The notes beneath the pieces are model-generated. The model saw only the letters and a program-made list of their open reading frames with translations, was not told the DNA's origin and made no database searches. A stretch of DNA of 64,000 nucleotides from Firmicutes bacterium UBA3553. GTDB taxonomy: Bacteria; Bacillota; Clostridia; Tissierellales; Sedimentibacteraceae. Both the position numbers and the translations under genes were made by a program. This document shows, piece after piece, positions 15,913 through 23,870 of this stretch; position 1 is the stretch's first letter, and the number at the start of each line of letters is the position of its first letter. The stretch spans positions 1 to 64,000 of the forward strand of contig DFOA01000059.1 of assembly GCA_002381185.1 (NCBI GenBank), read 5' to 3'.

Positions 15913-16287
15913 ATGGATACCAGACTACAAGTCATTATAAGTGAGTTCCGCAGCATCATAGCCAAGGACGGTGAAGTCGATGAAGAAGATTTAAGGAGTT
16001 GGATTTCTTTAGATGACGAAATAGACGACAAATATAAAACGGAAGAAGGCATTAAACCTCTAATAGCCGAAATAACCAAGCCTGAAAAACTAAACGACCG
16101 GGAAGAAATATCAGTACAGCGTATGAAATTGTATGAACTTGGTTGGACCGACAAAATGATAGGTGACTTTCAAGGCACAACACCCATGGCAATATATATG
16201 TGGCGGAGAGTTAGGAAATTAAAATCAAATTCTGTAGAAGGAGGACAGAATGAAGCGGTTAACAGAACAACAAAAAGAAACGGTTGA
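15913..16287 (+). CDS. Phage protein with C-terminal HTH
   Basis: A 124-aa acidic protein whose C-terminal part (about 70-108) reads as a helix-turn-helix: LYELGWTDKMIGDFQGT then PMAIYMWRRVRKL. The SD (GGAGG near 15896) is better placed for ATG 15909, which opens only ten codons, so ATG 15913 may be reached by re-initiation. It overlaps the sigma-factor gene by 38 bases. Probably a regulator. Confidence 0.6.
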   Translation: MDTRLQVIISEFRSIIAKDGEVDEEDLRSWISLDDEIDDKYKTEEGIKPLIAEITKPEKLNDREEISVQRMKLYELGWTDKMIGDFQGTTPMAIYMWRRVRKLKSNSVEGGQNEAVNRTTKRNG

Positions 16288-16834
16288 AAAAAACATTAAC
16301 TTAATTCATCACATTTTAAAACAGTACAATTTTGTGAAGTTAGGAAGTCAAGAATATAATGATTACTTTCAACAGGGAGCATATGGTCTATGCTTGGCAA
16401 CACAGAGATTCGATGAAAGTCGTGGATTGGCGTTTGCAACATTTGCATCTTCGTACATAAACGGATACATATTACGATATTATAGAGATTTTGCACAAGG
16501 ACCTATTAGGCCGACAAGACGGCAATTAGATGCCAAAGAACTACCACAGTATATTTATTACAACGCTGTTTTAAACGATGATAACGGCAATGAAACAGAG
16601 ATATTAGAACGACTGCAATTTGAAAGTTCTGACAGTTATTTTGACAATGATATTATTTTTAAGGTTGATTTTGAGAGCTTAAAATCTAACTTAAGCTTAA
16701 GGGAAAATCAAGTATTAGATTTGGCTATGGCAGATGTTGGTCAAGTGAAATCAGCTGAAATAATAGGAATATCGCAACCGCAAATCGGCAGAATCAAGAA
16801 GAAAATATATAATAAAATTAAGGCGGTGATATAA
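16250..16834 (+). CDS. Phage sigma-70 family RNA polymerase sigma factor
   Basis: A 194-aa sigma factor. Region 2 (about 8-85) contains the core-binding and melting parts (YFQQGAYGLCLATQRFDESR, then FATFASSYINGYILRYYRDF). A variable linker follows and region 4 (about 140-190) has SLRENQVLDLAMAD and SAEIIGISQPQIGRIKKKI, the -35-binding helix-turn-helix. It resembles the short sporulation/SigB-like group. SD AAGGAGGACAG precedes the start. It likely redirects host polymerase to middle or late phage genes, or acts in a regulatory cascade. Confidence 0.87.
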   Translation: MKRLTEQQKETVEKNINLIHHILKQYNFVKLGSQEYNDYFQQGAYGLCLATQRFDESRGLAFATFASSYINGYILRYYRDFAQGPIRPTRRQLDAKELPQYIYYNAVLNDDNGNETEILERLQFESSDSYFDNDIIFKVDFESLKSNLSLRENQVLDLAMADVGQVKSAEIIGISQPQIGRIKKKIYNKIKAVI

Positions 16835-17026
16835 ATGCCATCAGACAAAATTCAAGAGGTAAAAATACGATTCAATAACCTACCCCCTGAACAAAAAACA
16901 GAAGATTATTTTATAAGTAATTGGAACAGATTCAAATTACCAAGCAAGAAGGCTGCAAAGTGGTTTTACAACAATTATTTAAAAGTAAATAGCGTGTTGG
17001 CGTGTTGCTGCGAAGAAACTTTTTAA
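16835..17026 (+). CDS. Small phage protein of unknown function
   Basis: A 63-aa basic protein (KAAKWFYNNYLKVN) ending with three adjacent Cys (ACCCEETF). It begins immediately after the sigma-factor stop with SD AAGGCGGTGAT and is closed by a strong terminator. Confidence 0.6.
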   Translation: MPSDKIQEVKIRFNNLPPEQKTEDYFISNWNRFKLPSKKAAKWFYNNYLKVNSVLACCCEETF

Positions 17027-17069
17027 ACACTGCAAATGGTTATAAATAACTGTTTGTGGTGTTTTTTTC
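17026..17069 (+). terminator. Strong intrinsic terminator after the sigma-factor genes
   Basis: A long imperfect stem joins 17026-17042 to 17047-17063 (outer AACAC/GTGTT, inner GCAAA/TTTGT with wobble pairs) with a TAAA loop and seven T. It lies inside the early operon with no promoter visible before the next gene, so read-through or antitermination is needed. Confidence 0.85.
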
Positions 17070-17092
17070 ACCAAATTTAAAAGGAGGAACAT

Positions 17093-17449
17093 ATGAATCA
17101 CGATTCAATAAAAAAAGACTTGCTTGAGTTGGGAGCAAGAGCAAGCCTCAAAGGATTAAATTATACTGCACGAGCAATTGAATTATATCACACCGGATGC
17201 AGGGTTACAAGCGATAACGGTATATACGGAATAATCGCAAAAGAAAATAATGATACTCAATCCAGGGTGGAAAGAGCTATCCGGCATATGATACACGAAA
17301 TGCATGGCCGTGTTGGCAAAGAGGAATTAATGAAAAGAATCAGCGGAAAATACGGCATTATATTGTATGCAACCGATTGGGAAAAACCGCCGTCAAATTC
17401 GGAGTTTCTAGCAGTTATTAAGTTAGGGATAGAGAATAAAAAAAATTAG
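17093..17449 (+). CDS. Stand-alone Spo0A C-terminal DNA-binding domain protein
   Basis: A 118-aa protein matching only the effector domain of the sporulation master regulator Spo0A. The N-terminal helix resembles Spo0A (LGARASLKGLNYTARAI), and the recognition region SRVERAIRHMIHE (about 62-74) is nearly identical to the Spo0A helix that contacts the 0A box. IYGIIAKENNDTQ precedes it, and the conserved end PSNSEFLAV is present. There is no phosphoreceiver domain, so it should bind DNA without phosphorylation. It could mimic active Spo0A, compete with it, or read 0A boxes in the phage. SD AAAGGAGG; it lies right after a strong terminator. Confidence 0.88.
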   Translation: MNHDSIKKDLLELGARASLKGLNYTARAIELYHTGCRVTSDNGIYGIIAKENNDTQSRVERAIRHMIHEMHGRVGKEELMKRISGKYGIILYATDWEKPPSNSEFLAVIKLGIENKKN

Positions 17450-17457
17450 GAGGAAAT

Positions 17458-17637
17458 ATGAACGCAAGCAAATACAGAAACATAGAACAATCAACACCGA
17501 AAATATCTCCGGTAATGGTTGAGATAACAATAATAAAAGGAAATCAGAGCATAACATTAAGCCCTGAAGATTACGCCAGATTACAAAGGCGAATGGAAAA
17601 TGCGTTTATGAATTCTTTGATTGTAGTGGAGGAGTAA
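17458..17637 (+). CDS. Small phage protein of unknown function
   Basis: A 59-aa protein with a beta-rich middle (MVEITIIKGNQSITLSPEDY) and a helical end. SD TTAGGAGG precedes ATG 17458, and its stop is immediately followed by the next ATG. Function unknown. Confidence 0.75.
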   Translation: MNASKYRNIEQSTPKISPVMVEITIIKGNQSITLSPEDYARLQRRMENAFMNSLIVVEE

Positions 17638-18018
17638 ATGCGAACAATAGAAGAAATTAAGGCGGATATTGAGAAATCAAAACAAGTTATAGAATATGAA
17701 CATTCAAGAGGAAGGTCCTCTCCGCGAGGTGATATGGAAAAACTAAAGCGATTGTATTATGAATTACTTGCAAGAATTGCTGATAGCATTCCATATGATC
17801 GCCTTGAAGAAATCTGTAATGCGGAGAGAGAAAACAACTTAATTATTTTGACCGAACAATTAAAACTCTCTATGAACGCAGGAGCAAGGGCAATTGAATC
17901 AAACAAGCGATATTCACACGGTACAGAATATATTTGGAATGTTTTAAGCGATGACAGTAAAACAATTCATTATGTAGAAGCTGCAAAGATTTTAAGAGAA
18001 GCGGCAAAAATGGAATAA
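17638..18018 (+). CDS. Helical phage protein of unknown function
   Basis: A 126-aa mostly helical protein, with a charged coiled segment at the start (IEEIKADIEKSKQVIEYEH) and a C-terminal block NVLSDDSKTIHYVEAAKILR. The SD GGAGG is inside the end of the preceding gene. No family recognised. Confidence 0.7.
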   Translation: MRTIEEIKADIEKSKQVIEYEHSRGRSSPRGDMEKLKRLYYELLARIADSIPYDRLEEICNAERENNLIILTEQLKLSMNAGARAIESNKRYSHGTEYIWNVLSDDSKTIHYVEAAKILREAAKME

Positions 18019-18031
18019 GGAGGGTACTTAA

Positions 18032-18466
18032 GTGTACAAATGCAACGAATGTAACACAGTATTTGAAACCCCAAAAGAATACGTCGAGCCTGAACAGGTT
18101 TATGAAGGCTGCCCTGATGCCAATTGCCGTGGAGCATACGAAGAAGTCTTTAAATGCTCTTACTGCGACGAATACAAACCTCATGATGAAATACACAAGG
18201 ACATATGTTATGAGTGCGCAGAGAAGGAATATAAGGATAGGCTAGGGCTGAAATACATAGACAAATACAGAGACTTCTATCTCAATGCCTATGGGGTCGA
18301 AAAGTTTGATAAGGATTTAAAAGATGATTTGATAGACGTGTTAGAAAAGGCATACAAGGAAGATATCGACATGGATAATGACTGGAATCATAAATTAGCA
18401 AGGATTGAGGAATATTGCCTTGAGTTTATGGATGTGTGGGTGGAGTTTTTGAAGGAGGAAATATGA
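18032..18466 (+). CDS. Zinc-finger phage protein
   Basis: A 144-aa protein starting at GTG 18032 with SD AAGGAGGG. CNEC near the start, a CPDANC pair, CSYCDEYKP and CYEC give two or three zinc sites in the first 70 residues; the rest is acidic and helical. It may be a small regulator or nuclease adaptor. It runs directly into the exonuclease gene. Confidence 0.65.
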   Translation: MYKCNECNTVFETPKEYVEPEQVYEGCPDANCRGAYEEVFKCSYCDEYKPHDEIHKDICYECAEKEYKDRLGLKYIDKYRDFYLNAYGVEKFDKDLKDDLIDVLEKAYKEDIDMDNDWNHKLARIEEYCLEFMDVWVEFLKEEI

Positions 18467-19417
18467 TTGAAAATATTTGCTGATACAAGGAAGTTGAACC
18501 ATGAACAATGGCTTGAACTCAGAAAAAAAGGAATAGGCGGTTCGGAAGCCGCCGCCATAATTGGATTAACTCCTTACATAACGCCTTATAAATTATGGGC
18601 TGAAAAGACAGGCAGACTTCCTGAACAAGAGGATAACGAAGCAATGCGGCAAGGGCGAGACTTAGAAGAATATGTAGCAAAGCGTTTCGAGGAAGCTACA
18701 GGTAAGAAGGTTAGAAGACAGTATAACATGCTCATGCACGATAAATACGATTTTATACACGGAAATATAGACAGACAAGTAATCGGAGAAAAAGCAGGGC
18801 TTGAATGTAAAACAACAAGCATAATGAACCTTAAGAAATTTAAAAACGGCGAATTCCCTGATAATTATTATGTCCAATGTGTCCATTATATGGCAGTGAC
18901 AGGTTATGAAAAGTGGTACTTGGCTGTACTTGTTTTAAATCAAGGATTTTACCATTTTGAAATAAAGCGTGACGAAGAGGAAATAAATGCCTTAATAAAC
19001 GCAGAGATTGAATTTTGGAATAAACATATTATACCTGATATTGCACCGCCTGTGGACGGATATAAGCCTACAACAGAAGCTATTGACAAAGTATTCCGTA
19101 ATGCATCAGATGATGAATGTCAGCTTATAGGATTATCGAACATTGAAAATCTTCTTGATTTACAAAAAACAAAGATTGCTTTGGAAAAAGAAATAAGGAG
19201 ACTACAACAGGAAATTAAAATTGAGCTAGGCGAATGTCAAACAGGATATTGTGACAAGTACCAAATCACTTGGAAGAAGATAGGCCGGACAACGGTATCA
19301 AAAGAACTCATCAGAAAAGTTTACCCAAAGATTGACTTGTCTAGGATAAGCAAATCAATATCTTTTAGGAAATTCAGGATAATAAATATGGAGGAAAAAG
19401 GGAATGCAACTAATTAA
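18467..19417 (+). CDS. YqaJ-type phage exonuclease
   Basis: A 316-aa nuclease of the YqaJ/lambda-Exo superfamily, 5'-3' on double-stranded DNA. The N-terminal block GIGGSEAAAIIGLTPYITPY is characteristic. Catalytic residues lie in the acidic stretch EEYVAKRFEEATGKKV (about 65-80), HGNIDRQVIG (Asp near 99) and GLECKTTS (E-x-K, near 108-112). A helical C-terminal extension (about 215-290) follows. It starts at TTG 18467 with SD AGGAGGAA. Together with RecT downstream it forms a single-strand annealing recombination pair, with a HerA-like ATPase between them. Confidence 0.9.
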   Translation: MKIFADTRKLNHEQWLELRKKGIGGSEAAAIIGLTPYITPYKLWAEKTGRLPEQEDNEAMRQGRDLEEYVAKRFEEATGKKVRRQYNMLMHDKYDFIHGNIDRQVIGEKAGLECKTTSIMNLKKFKNGEFPDNYYVQCVHYMAVTGYEKWYLAVLVLNQGFYHFEIKRDEEEINALINAEIEFWNKHIIPDIAPPVDGYKPTTEAIDKVFRNASDDECQLIGLSNIENLLDLQKTKIALEKEIRRLQQEIKIELGECQTGYCDKYQITWKKIGRTTVSKELIRKVYPKIDLSRISKSISFRKFRIINMEEKGNATN

Positions 19418-20984
19418 AATCACGCCTGATAAAGTGCAAATAAAAAGCAACAATGAACAGCTTGGGAATATGAGCCTTAACAGTTTAATGTCGGTAGAAG
19501 ATAAGGATAAGGGCGTAAACCTTATATCTATAATATCAGCGATATCAAAGAATGAGGAAACAGAGCAATTTGATAACGACGGGGAACTGCTAGAAACTGA
19601 TGCTACAAGTACGATAGATTGTAGTATTATCGGCAGCTTGGTAAATGGCAAGTTTTCAAAGTCGGTTGATGTCTACCCGACAACAAATGTTCAAATCAAG
19701 GAACTTAACAAAGATGAATTTGAAGGTATGCTTCACGGTAATGTTGGAGCTTCTCTTCTTGGCATAGGTAAATATGCCAATTACGGAAATACAGCCTATT
19801 TAGATGCTAATAAGCTTTTCCAAAGACACGCTGCTATCCTTGGCAACACAGGAAGTGGAAAGAGTGTTACCGTAACAAATTTCCTTGAAAAAATCAAGGA
19901 ATATAAAAGCTCAAACGTAATCCTATTTGATGTACACGGTGAATACTCGGATTTAAGTTTTGTTAAAAAAATCAAGATAGGCAACAATGATTTAAGCTTT
20001 CCAATTTGGTTTTTACCGTTTAAAGATTTTTATGCAAACTTATTAAAAATTAAAGAGGAAACCGCACAGAATCAAATCGCTATATTGAGAAAGGCGTTTT
20101 ATTCAGCAAGACAAAGCGAATTAGGCGAAGATATTCCGGTAGAATATTATATCAACGATATTATCGAATACTTGGAGCAAGAAAATAATCTCGAAGTAAG
20201 CACAGGAGAATTTTATAAGACTGGAGATAGAGCAGGACAAGCTAAAACCGTAAAAGGTGACAACAACGGAAAACTGACAAGCTTGATTACTCTTTTGAAA
20301 GACAAGCTTATCGATAAAAGATATGCTTTTATGTTCGATTATCAATCTCAAAGCTATTTATATGATTTTGTAAAAGAGATATTGGACATAAAAGAGAAAA
20401 ATATAAAGGTAGTTGATTTTTCAGATGTTCCGCATGATATGATACCTGTTTTGATTGCTGTTATAGCAAAGCTTGTTTACAACGTACAGCTTCAGCAGGA
20501 CAGAAGAGATTTATTGCCGCTTGAACTGATCTGCGATGAAGCTCACGTATATATACCGTCAAGTGATTTGATGCTTGGAGCAAGTCAAAAGAGATTGTTG
20601 GAAATATTTGAAACAGTTGCAAAAGAAGGGCGAAAATTCGGAGTTAGTTTGCTCTTGGTAAGTCAAAGGCCGTCAGAAATTAATAAAACCATACTTTCTC
20701 AATGTGCTAATTATATTGTGCTGAAGCTGTCAAACGATAACGACAAGCAACTTATTAAATCGTTATTGCCGGACGGCAGTAAAAGTATTATAGATAGCGT
20801 CAATTTATTCAAGCCAGGAGATTGCTTGGTTGTCGGTGATTGCGCAGATATAACATTTAAAATTAACCTCGACATGCCGTCAGAAGTGCCGAACAGTTTC
20901 ACGATAAACACAGCCGATATTTGGCAGGAAGAAAAAGAACTTAATATCAGAGATTTATTAAATAAACTTATGGAGGATAAATAA
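19404..20984 (+). CDS. HerA-type P-loop ATPase (DUF87)
   Basis: A 526-aa hexameric translocase-type ATPase. A beta-rich HAS-barrel-like N-terminus (about 1-130) is followed by Walker A GNTGSGKS near residue 149, FDVHGEYSD, a long insertion, Walker B LELICDEAHVYIP near 377 and the sensor VSQRPSEI near 421. HerA normally drives the NurA nuclease in DNA end resection; here the neighbour is the YqaJ nuclease, whose gene it overlaps by 14 bases. RecT follows two bases after its stop. A role as motor for the recombination complex is inferred. Confidence 0.87.
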   Translation: MQLIKITPDKVQIKSNNEQLGNMSLNSLMSVEDKDKGVNLISIISAISKNEETEQFDNDGELLETDATSTIDCSIIGSLVNGKFSKSVDVYPTTNVQIKELNKDEFEGMLHGNVGASLLGIGKYANYGNTAYLDANKLFQRHAAILGNTGSGKSVTVTNFLEKIKEYKSSNVILFDVHGEYSDLSFVKKIKIGNNDLSFPIWFLPFKDFYANLLKIKEETAQNQIAILRKAFYSARQSELGEDIPVEYYINDIIEYLEQENNLEVSTGEFYKTGDRAGQAKTVKGDNNGKLTSLITLLKDKLIDKRYAFMFDYQSQSYLYDFVKEILDIKEKNIKVVDFSDVPHDMIPVLIAVIAKLVYNVQLQQDRRDLLPLELICDEAHVYIPSSDLMLGASQKRLLEIFETVAKEGRKFGVSLLLVSQRPSEINKTILSQCANYIVLKLSNDNDKQLIKSLLPDGSKSIIDSVNLFKPGDCLVVGDCADITFKINLDMPSEVPNSFTINTADIWQEEKELNIRDLLNKLMEDK

Positions 20985-20986
20985 CT

Positions 20987-21901
20987 ATGGGAAAAATTCA
21001 AAACGCAGTAACACAAACACAAACAAATCAAAACGCAGCAGCACAAGCTTTGGAGAATAAAAAGAAGCAACCTATAACAGTATTGATGAATAGTCTGCTT
21101 GACAGTGAGGGTTATAAAAAAAGATTCGAGGAATTGTTAGGCAATAGAACGCCGCAGTTTGTATCAAGCGTAGTATCTTTGGTTAATGCGGAGCCGAATC
21201 TTCAAAAGGCATTTTACGAAGCACCTGTAACTATTTTACAAGCTTCATTGAAAGCTGCAACATTCAATTTGCCTATAGACCAGAACTTAGGATATGCGTA
21301 CATTGTACCATTTAATAATACCGTTAAACATTCAGACGGTTCATCTTCTAAGCGTATGGAAGCAAACTTCATCATGGGTTGGAAGGGCATGCATCAGCTT
21401 GCGCTTAGGACCGGAGTGTATGAGACAATCAATGTAACGGATGTCAGAGAAGGCGAACTAAAGAGTTATAACCGTTTAACAGAAGAAATTGAATTAGATT
21501 TCATCGAGGATGAAGAAGAACGAGAAAAGGCCAAAATAGTTGGTTATGTAGGCTATTACAGATTGATAAATGGGACAAAAAAGACTGTATACATGACAAG
21601 AAAACAAGTAGAAAAACACGAACAAAAGCACCGTAAGGGTCAATGGATGGGCAAGGGTTGGCGTGATGATTTTGATGCAATGGCATTAAAAACTGTTTAC
21701 CGTAGATTGATTGGTAAGTGGGGTATTATGTCAATCGACTATCAAAAAGCGGATAAGTCAACCATCGCAGCGGCTGAGGCACTTGCAACAGGCAAGTTTG
21801 ATGACGAGGACACTCTTGATGACAATATGATTAATACTGATTATGAAATAGAATCCGACGATGATTTGCCAGATTGTTTAAAAGGGAATACAGAAGAATA
21901 A
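20987..21901 (+). CDS. recT: RecT single-strand annealing protein
   Basis: A 304-aa recombinase that anneals complementary strands made by the exonuclease. Typical features are FVSSVVSLVNAEPNLQKA, the Leu/Pro-rich NLPIDQNLGYAYIVPFNN near residue 90, MGWKGMHQLALRTG near 127 and the ending with an acidic tail. It follows the HerA-like gene directly with SD GGAGG. Confidence 0.95.
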   Translation: MGKIQNAVTQTQTNQNAAAQALENKKKQPITVLMNSLLDSEGYKKRFEELLGNRTPQFVSSVVSLVNAEPNLQKAFYEAPVTILQASLKAATFNLPIDQNLGYAYIVPFNNTVKHSDGSSSKRMEANFIMGWKGMHQLALRTGVYETINVTDVREGELKSYNRLTEEIELDFIEDEEEREKAKIVGYVGYYRLINGTKKTVYMTRKQVEKHEQKHRKGQWMGKGWRDDFDAMALKTVYRRLIGKWGIMSIDYQKADKSTIAAAEALATGKFDDEDTLDDNMINTDYEIESDDDLPDCLKGNTEE

Positions 21902-21927
21902 GTATTCAAAATAATTAATAAAGATAA

Positions 21928-21945
21928 GAGGGGAGCAATCCCCTC
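21928..21945 (+). other. GNRA-capped hairpin before the replication initiator
   Basis: GAGGGGA and TCCCCTC form a perfect 7-bp stem with the tetraloop GCAA. No T-run follows, so it is not a terminator. It ends just before the SD of the TTG-started initiator gene and may affect its translation or mRNA stability. Confidence 0.6.
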
Positions 21946-21960
21946 AAAGGCGGTGATAAG

Positions 21961-22713
21961 TTGTCGGACGGATGGATAAGTCTTCATAGGAAGATTACAG
22001 AACATTGGCTGTGGATAGATAAGCCGTTTGACAAACGGTCTGCGTGGATTGATATGTTGTTAATGGCGAATCACGATGATAATAAATTTCTTTTAGGAAA
22101 TGAGTTGGTTGAAATAGAAAAAGGCAGTTTTATTACATCGGAGTTAAAGCTTATGGAGAGGTGGGGTTGGAGTAAGGCAAAAGTAAGAGGATTTTTAACC
22201 TTATTACAAAATGATTCAATGATAGTCAAAAAAACCGACCACAAAAAGACCGTAATAACCATTGGAAAATACAACGAATATCAGAATATACAAACCACAG
22301 AAGAACTACAAAAAGACCACAAAAAGACTGCAAAAAGACCACAAAAAGACACAAACAATAATATAGATATAAATAATTATATATATAAAGCTATTAATGA
22401 TTACTCTAATAATAATTATTTAAAACAAACACTTAAAGATTTTATAGATATGAGAATAAAAATAAAATCACCTATGACAGATAAAGCTTTTGATATGTTG
22501 CTTAAAGAATTAAATAAACTAGCTTCTACTGATGAACTGAAAATACAAATTTTAGAGCAAAGCATAATCAATAATTGGAAATCAGTTTATGCAATAAAGC
22601 CACAGAATAATAATTCTAAAAGCAATCAAAGCACTAATAAGCAAAGTAGTTTAAGTGAATTGTTAGAAATGATTGAGGGAGGTGCATTTGATGAACAAGA
22701 AAGAGACTTCTAA
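21961..22713 (+). CDS. Phage replication initiator (replisome organiser)
   Basis: A 250-aa protein beginning with the phage initiator pattern WISLHRKITEHWLW and a winged-helix DNA-binding domain (about 1-115: SFITSELKLMERWGWSKAKV). A Lys/His/Asn-rich linker (about 115-145) is encoded by the iteron array, then a helical C-terminal DnaD-like part (about 150-215) and a Ser/Asn-rich tail. It starts at TTG 21961 with SD AAAGGCGGTGAT. It should bind the iterons in its own gene and recruit the helicase loader. Confidence 0.87.
   Translation: MSDGWISLHRKITEHWLWIDKPFDKRSAWIDMLLMANHDDNKFLLGNELVEIEKGSFITSELKLMERWGWSKAKVRGFLTLLQNDSMIVKKTDHKKTVITIGKYNEYQNIQTTEELQKDHKKTAKRPQKDTNNNIDINNYIYKAINDYSNNNYLKQTLKDFIDMRIKIKSPMTDKAFDMLLKELNKLASTDELKIQILEQSIINNWKSVYAIKPQNNNSKSNQSTNKQSSLSELLEMIEGGAFDEQERDF
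22241..22351 (+). repeat. Iterons of the probable phage replication origin
   Basis: Four tandem 11-bp units of (A/G)CAAAAAGAC(C/T/A) fill 22308-22351, and a fifth lies at 22241-22251. An A/T-rich stretch of about 90 bases follows (22355-22445). Because 11 is not a multiple of three, the unit is read in changing frames and the protein is not repetitive, so selection acts on the DNA. Iterons plus an A/T-rich unwinding region inside the initiator gene match the lambda-type origin plan. Confidence 0.82.
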
Positions 22714-23236
22714 AATAATAGCGGTTCTAATGGCTTCATACCCAAACTTTTTAAACAACAAGAGTTCAGATGATATACAGGCTACAATCAGCGTTTGGCA
22801 TGAAATGTTAGCGGATTACAGCTATCAAGAAGTAAGTATAGCAATTAAAGCATGTATCACACAGGGCAGGAATGGATTTGCTCCTTCAATAGGACAAGTT
22901 ATTGATAAGATAATAGGCTTTAAAAATCAAGATACTGAAATGACAGAGCAAGAAGCCTGGAATCTAGTAAGTAAAGCAACCAAAAATTCAGCTTACCATG
23001 CAACGGAGGAATACGAAAAATTGCCAGAGGTCGTTAAGCAAATACTTACTCCTTCTCAACTCAAAGAATGGTCGCAAATGGATGCTGATACGGTTCAATC
23101 TGTTGTTGCTTCAAACTTCATGAGAAGCTATAAAGTAAAGTTATCAAGTAACAGAGAATATCAAGCTTTGCCAAACGACGTTAAGAAACTAGTAGATAAC
23201 GCAACTCTGATGATTGAAGACAATAAAAATGACTAA
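22691..23236 (+). CDS. Replicative helicase loader-like protein
   Basis: A 181-aa protein resembling the N-terminal part of phage helicase loader/inhibitor proteins of the SPP1 G39P type: IIAVLMASYPNF near the start, then SVWHEMLADYSYQEV and GFAPSIGQVIDKI. The C-terminal half is helical. No helicase gene is seen nearby, so it probably loads the host replicative helicase. ATG 22691 with SD GGGAGG is chosen; an ATG at 22673 has no SD. It overlaps the initiator by 23 bases. Confidence 0.75.
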   Translation: MNKKETSKIIAVLMASYPNFLNNKSSDDIQATISVWHEMLADYSYQEVSIAIKACITQGRNGFAPSIGQVIDKIIGFKNQDTEMTEQEAWNLVSKATKNSAYHATEEYEKLPEVVKQILTPSQLKEWSQMDADTVQSVVASNFMRSYKVKLSSNREYQALPNDVKKLVDNATLMIEDNKND

Positions 23237-23468
23237 AGAGTGTTACTAATGCATAGATACAGGGATAATCATAGTTCCAATGGTTGCTAAAAACGGAAAG
23301 GTCTATGATTACATGTTTCAATGCAGCTGCCACAGAGGGAGTTATCACAGCCAATTGCCAAAGATTGATATAAGCGTTCCTGAAAATAGAGAGTTTCTTA
23401 AAGAGTTAGCTGATAAAAATTACAAGATGTTAAGCGAAAGCCCTAAAACGCGTTTAAATGAATTTTAA
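23229..23468 (+). pseudogene. Small zinc-finger gene interrupted by an in-frame TAA
   Basis: From ATG 23229, overlapping the loader stop, the frame reads six codons ending Glu-Cys-Tyr, then TAA (23247-23249), then CIDTGIIIVP and 60 more codons with FQCSCHRG. Without the stop this would be a CxxC...CxC zinc protein of 79 aa, like the zinc part of phage replication proteins, and the stop falls inside the CxxC pair. A shorter product of 62 aa from ATG 23280 is possible but would lack half the metal site and has no SD. Confidence 0.65.
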
Positions 23469-23571
23469 CCCTTGGACAAGCAAACGGTCGTTGAAATAGT
23501 TATCGTGACGGGAAAGGATGTTTAAAGGCGTATAAAGAGATTTTAAATAAAACAGTTAAGGAGAGAAATGC

Positions 23572-23835
23572 ATGAACATAAAAATTGATAAAGATTATTC
23601 GATAAAAAGTGACGACAGGAATGTGATTCTTGTAAAGAACAGAATTGTAAAAGAGGGAAAGAATCAAGGTGAAGTACAAGAAGACCCAGTAAGCTATCAC
23701 GGAACATTAGAAGGAGCTTTAAAGGACTATAAGAGAGTAAAAATCAATTCTTCCGAAGCAACGGCAATGAATGAATTGTTTGCAGCTATAAAGGAGATTG
23801 ACAGAAAGATTGAAGAAGTTTTGAAAGGGAATTAA
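23572..23835 (+). CDS. Conserved small phage protein
   Basis: An 87-aa protein beginning MNIKIDKDYSIKSDDRNVIL, with a later block YHGTLEGALKDYKRVKINSS, a pattern common in small early phage proteins. SD AAGGAGAG precedes ATG. Function unknown. The 100 bases before it (23469-23571) show no gene. Confidence 0.7.
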   Translation: MNIKIDKDYSIKSDDRNVILVKNRIVKEGKNQGEVQEDPVSYHGTLEGALKDYKRVKINSSEATAMNELFAAIKEIDRKIEEVLKGN

Positions 23836-23870
23836 AACTGCATAATTATTCAAAGAAAGGAAGTGTATTT

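Noticed and set aside
15909..15941. Ten-codon frame with a well-placed SD before the 124-aa gene
   Set aside because: Too short to call as a gene; noted only because it affects the start choice of the gene at 15913.
18063..18245. Open frame inside the zinc-finger gene at 18032
   Set aside because: It is a second frame in a better supported gene and has no SD.
22308..22351. CRISPR-like tandem repeat
   Set aside because: Units are 11 bp, directly adjacent without spacers, and lie in a coding gene; iterons explain them better.
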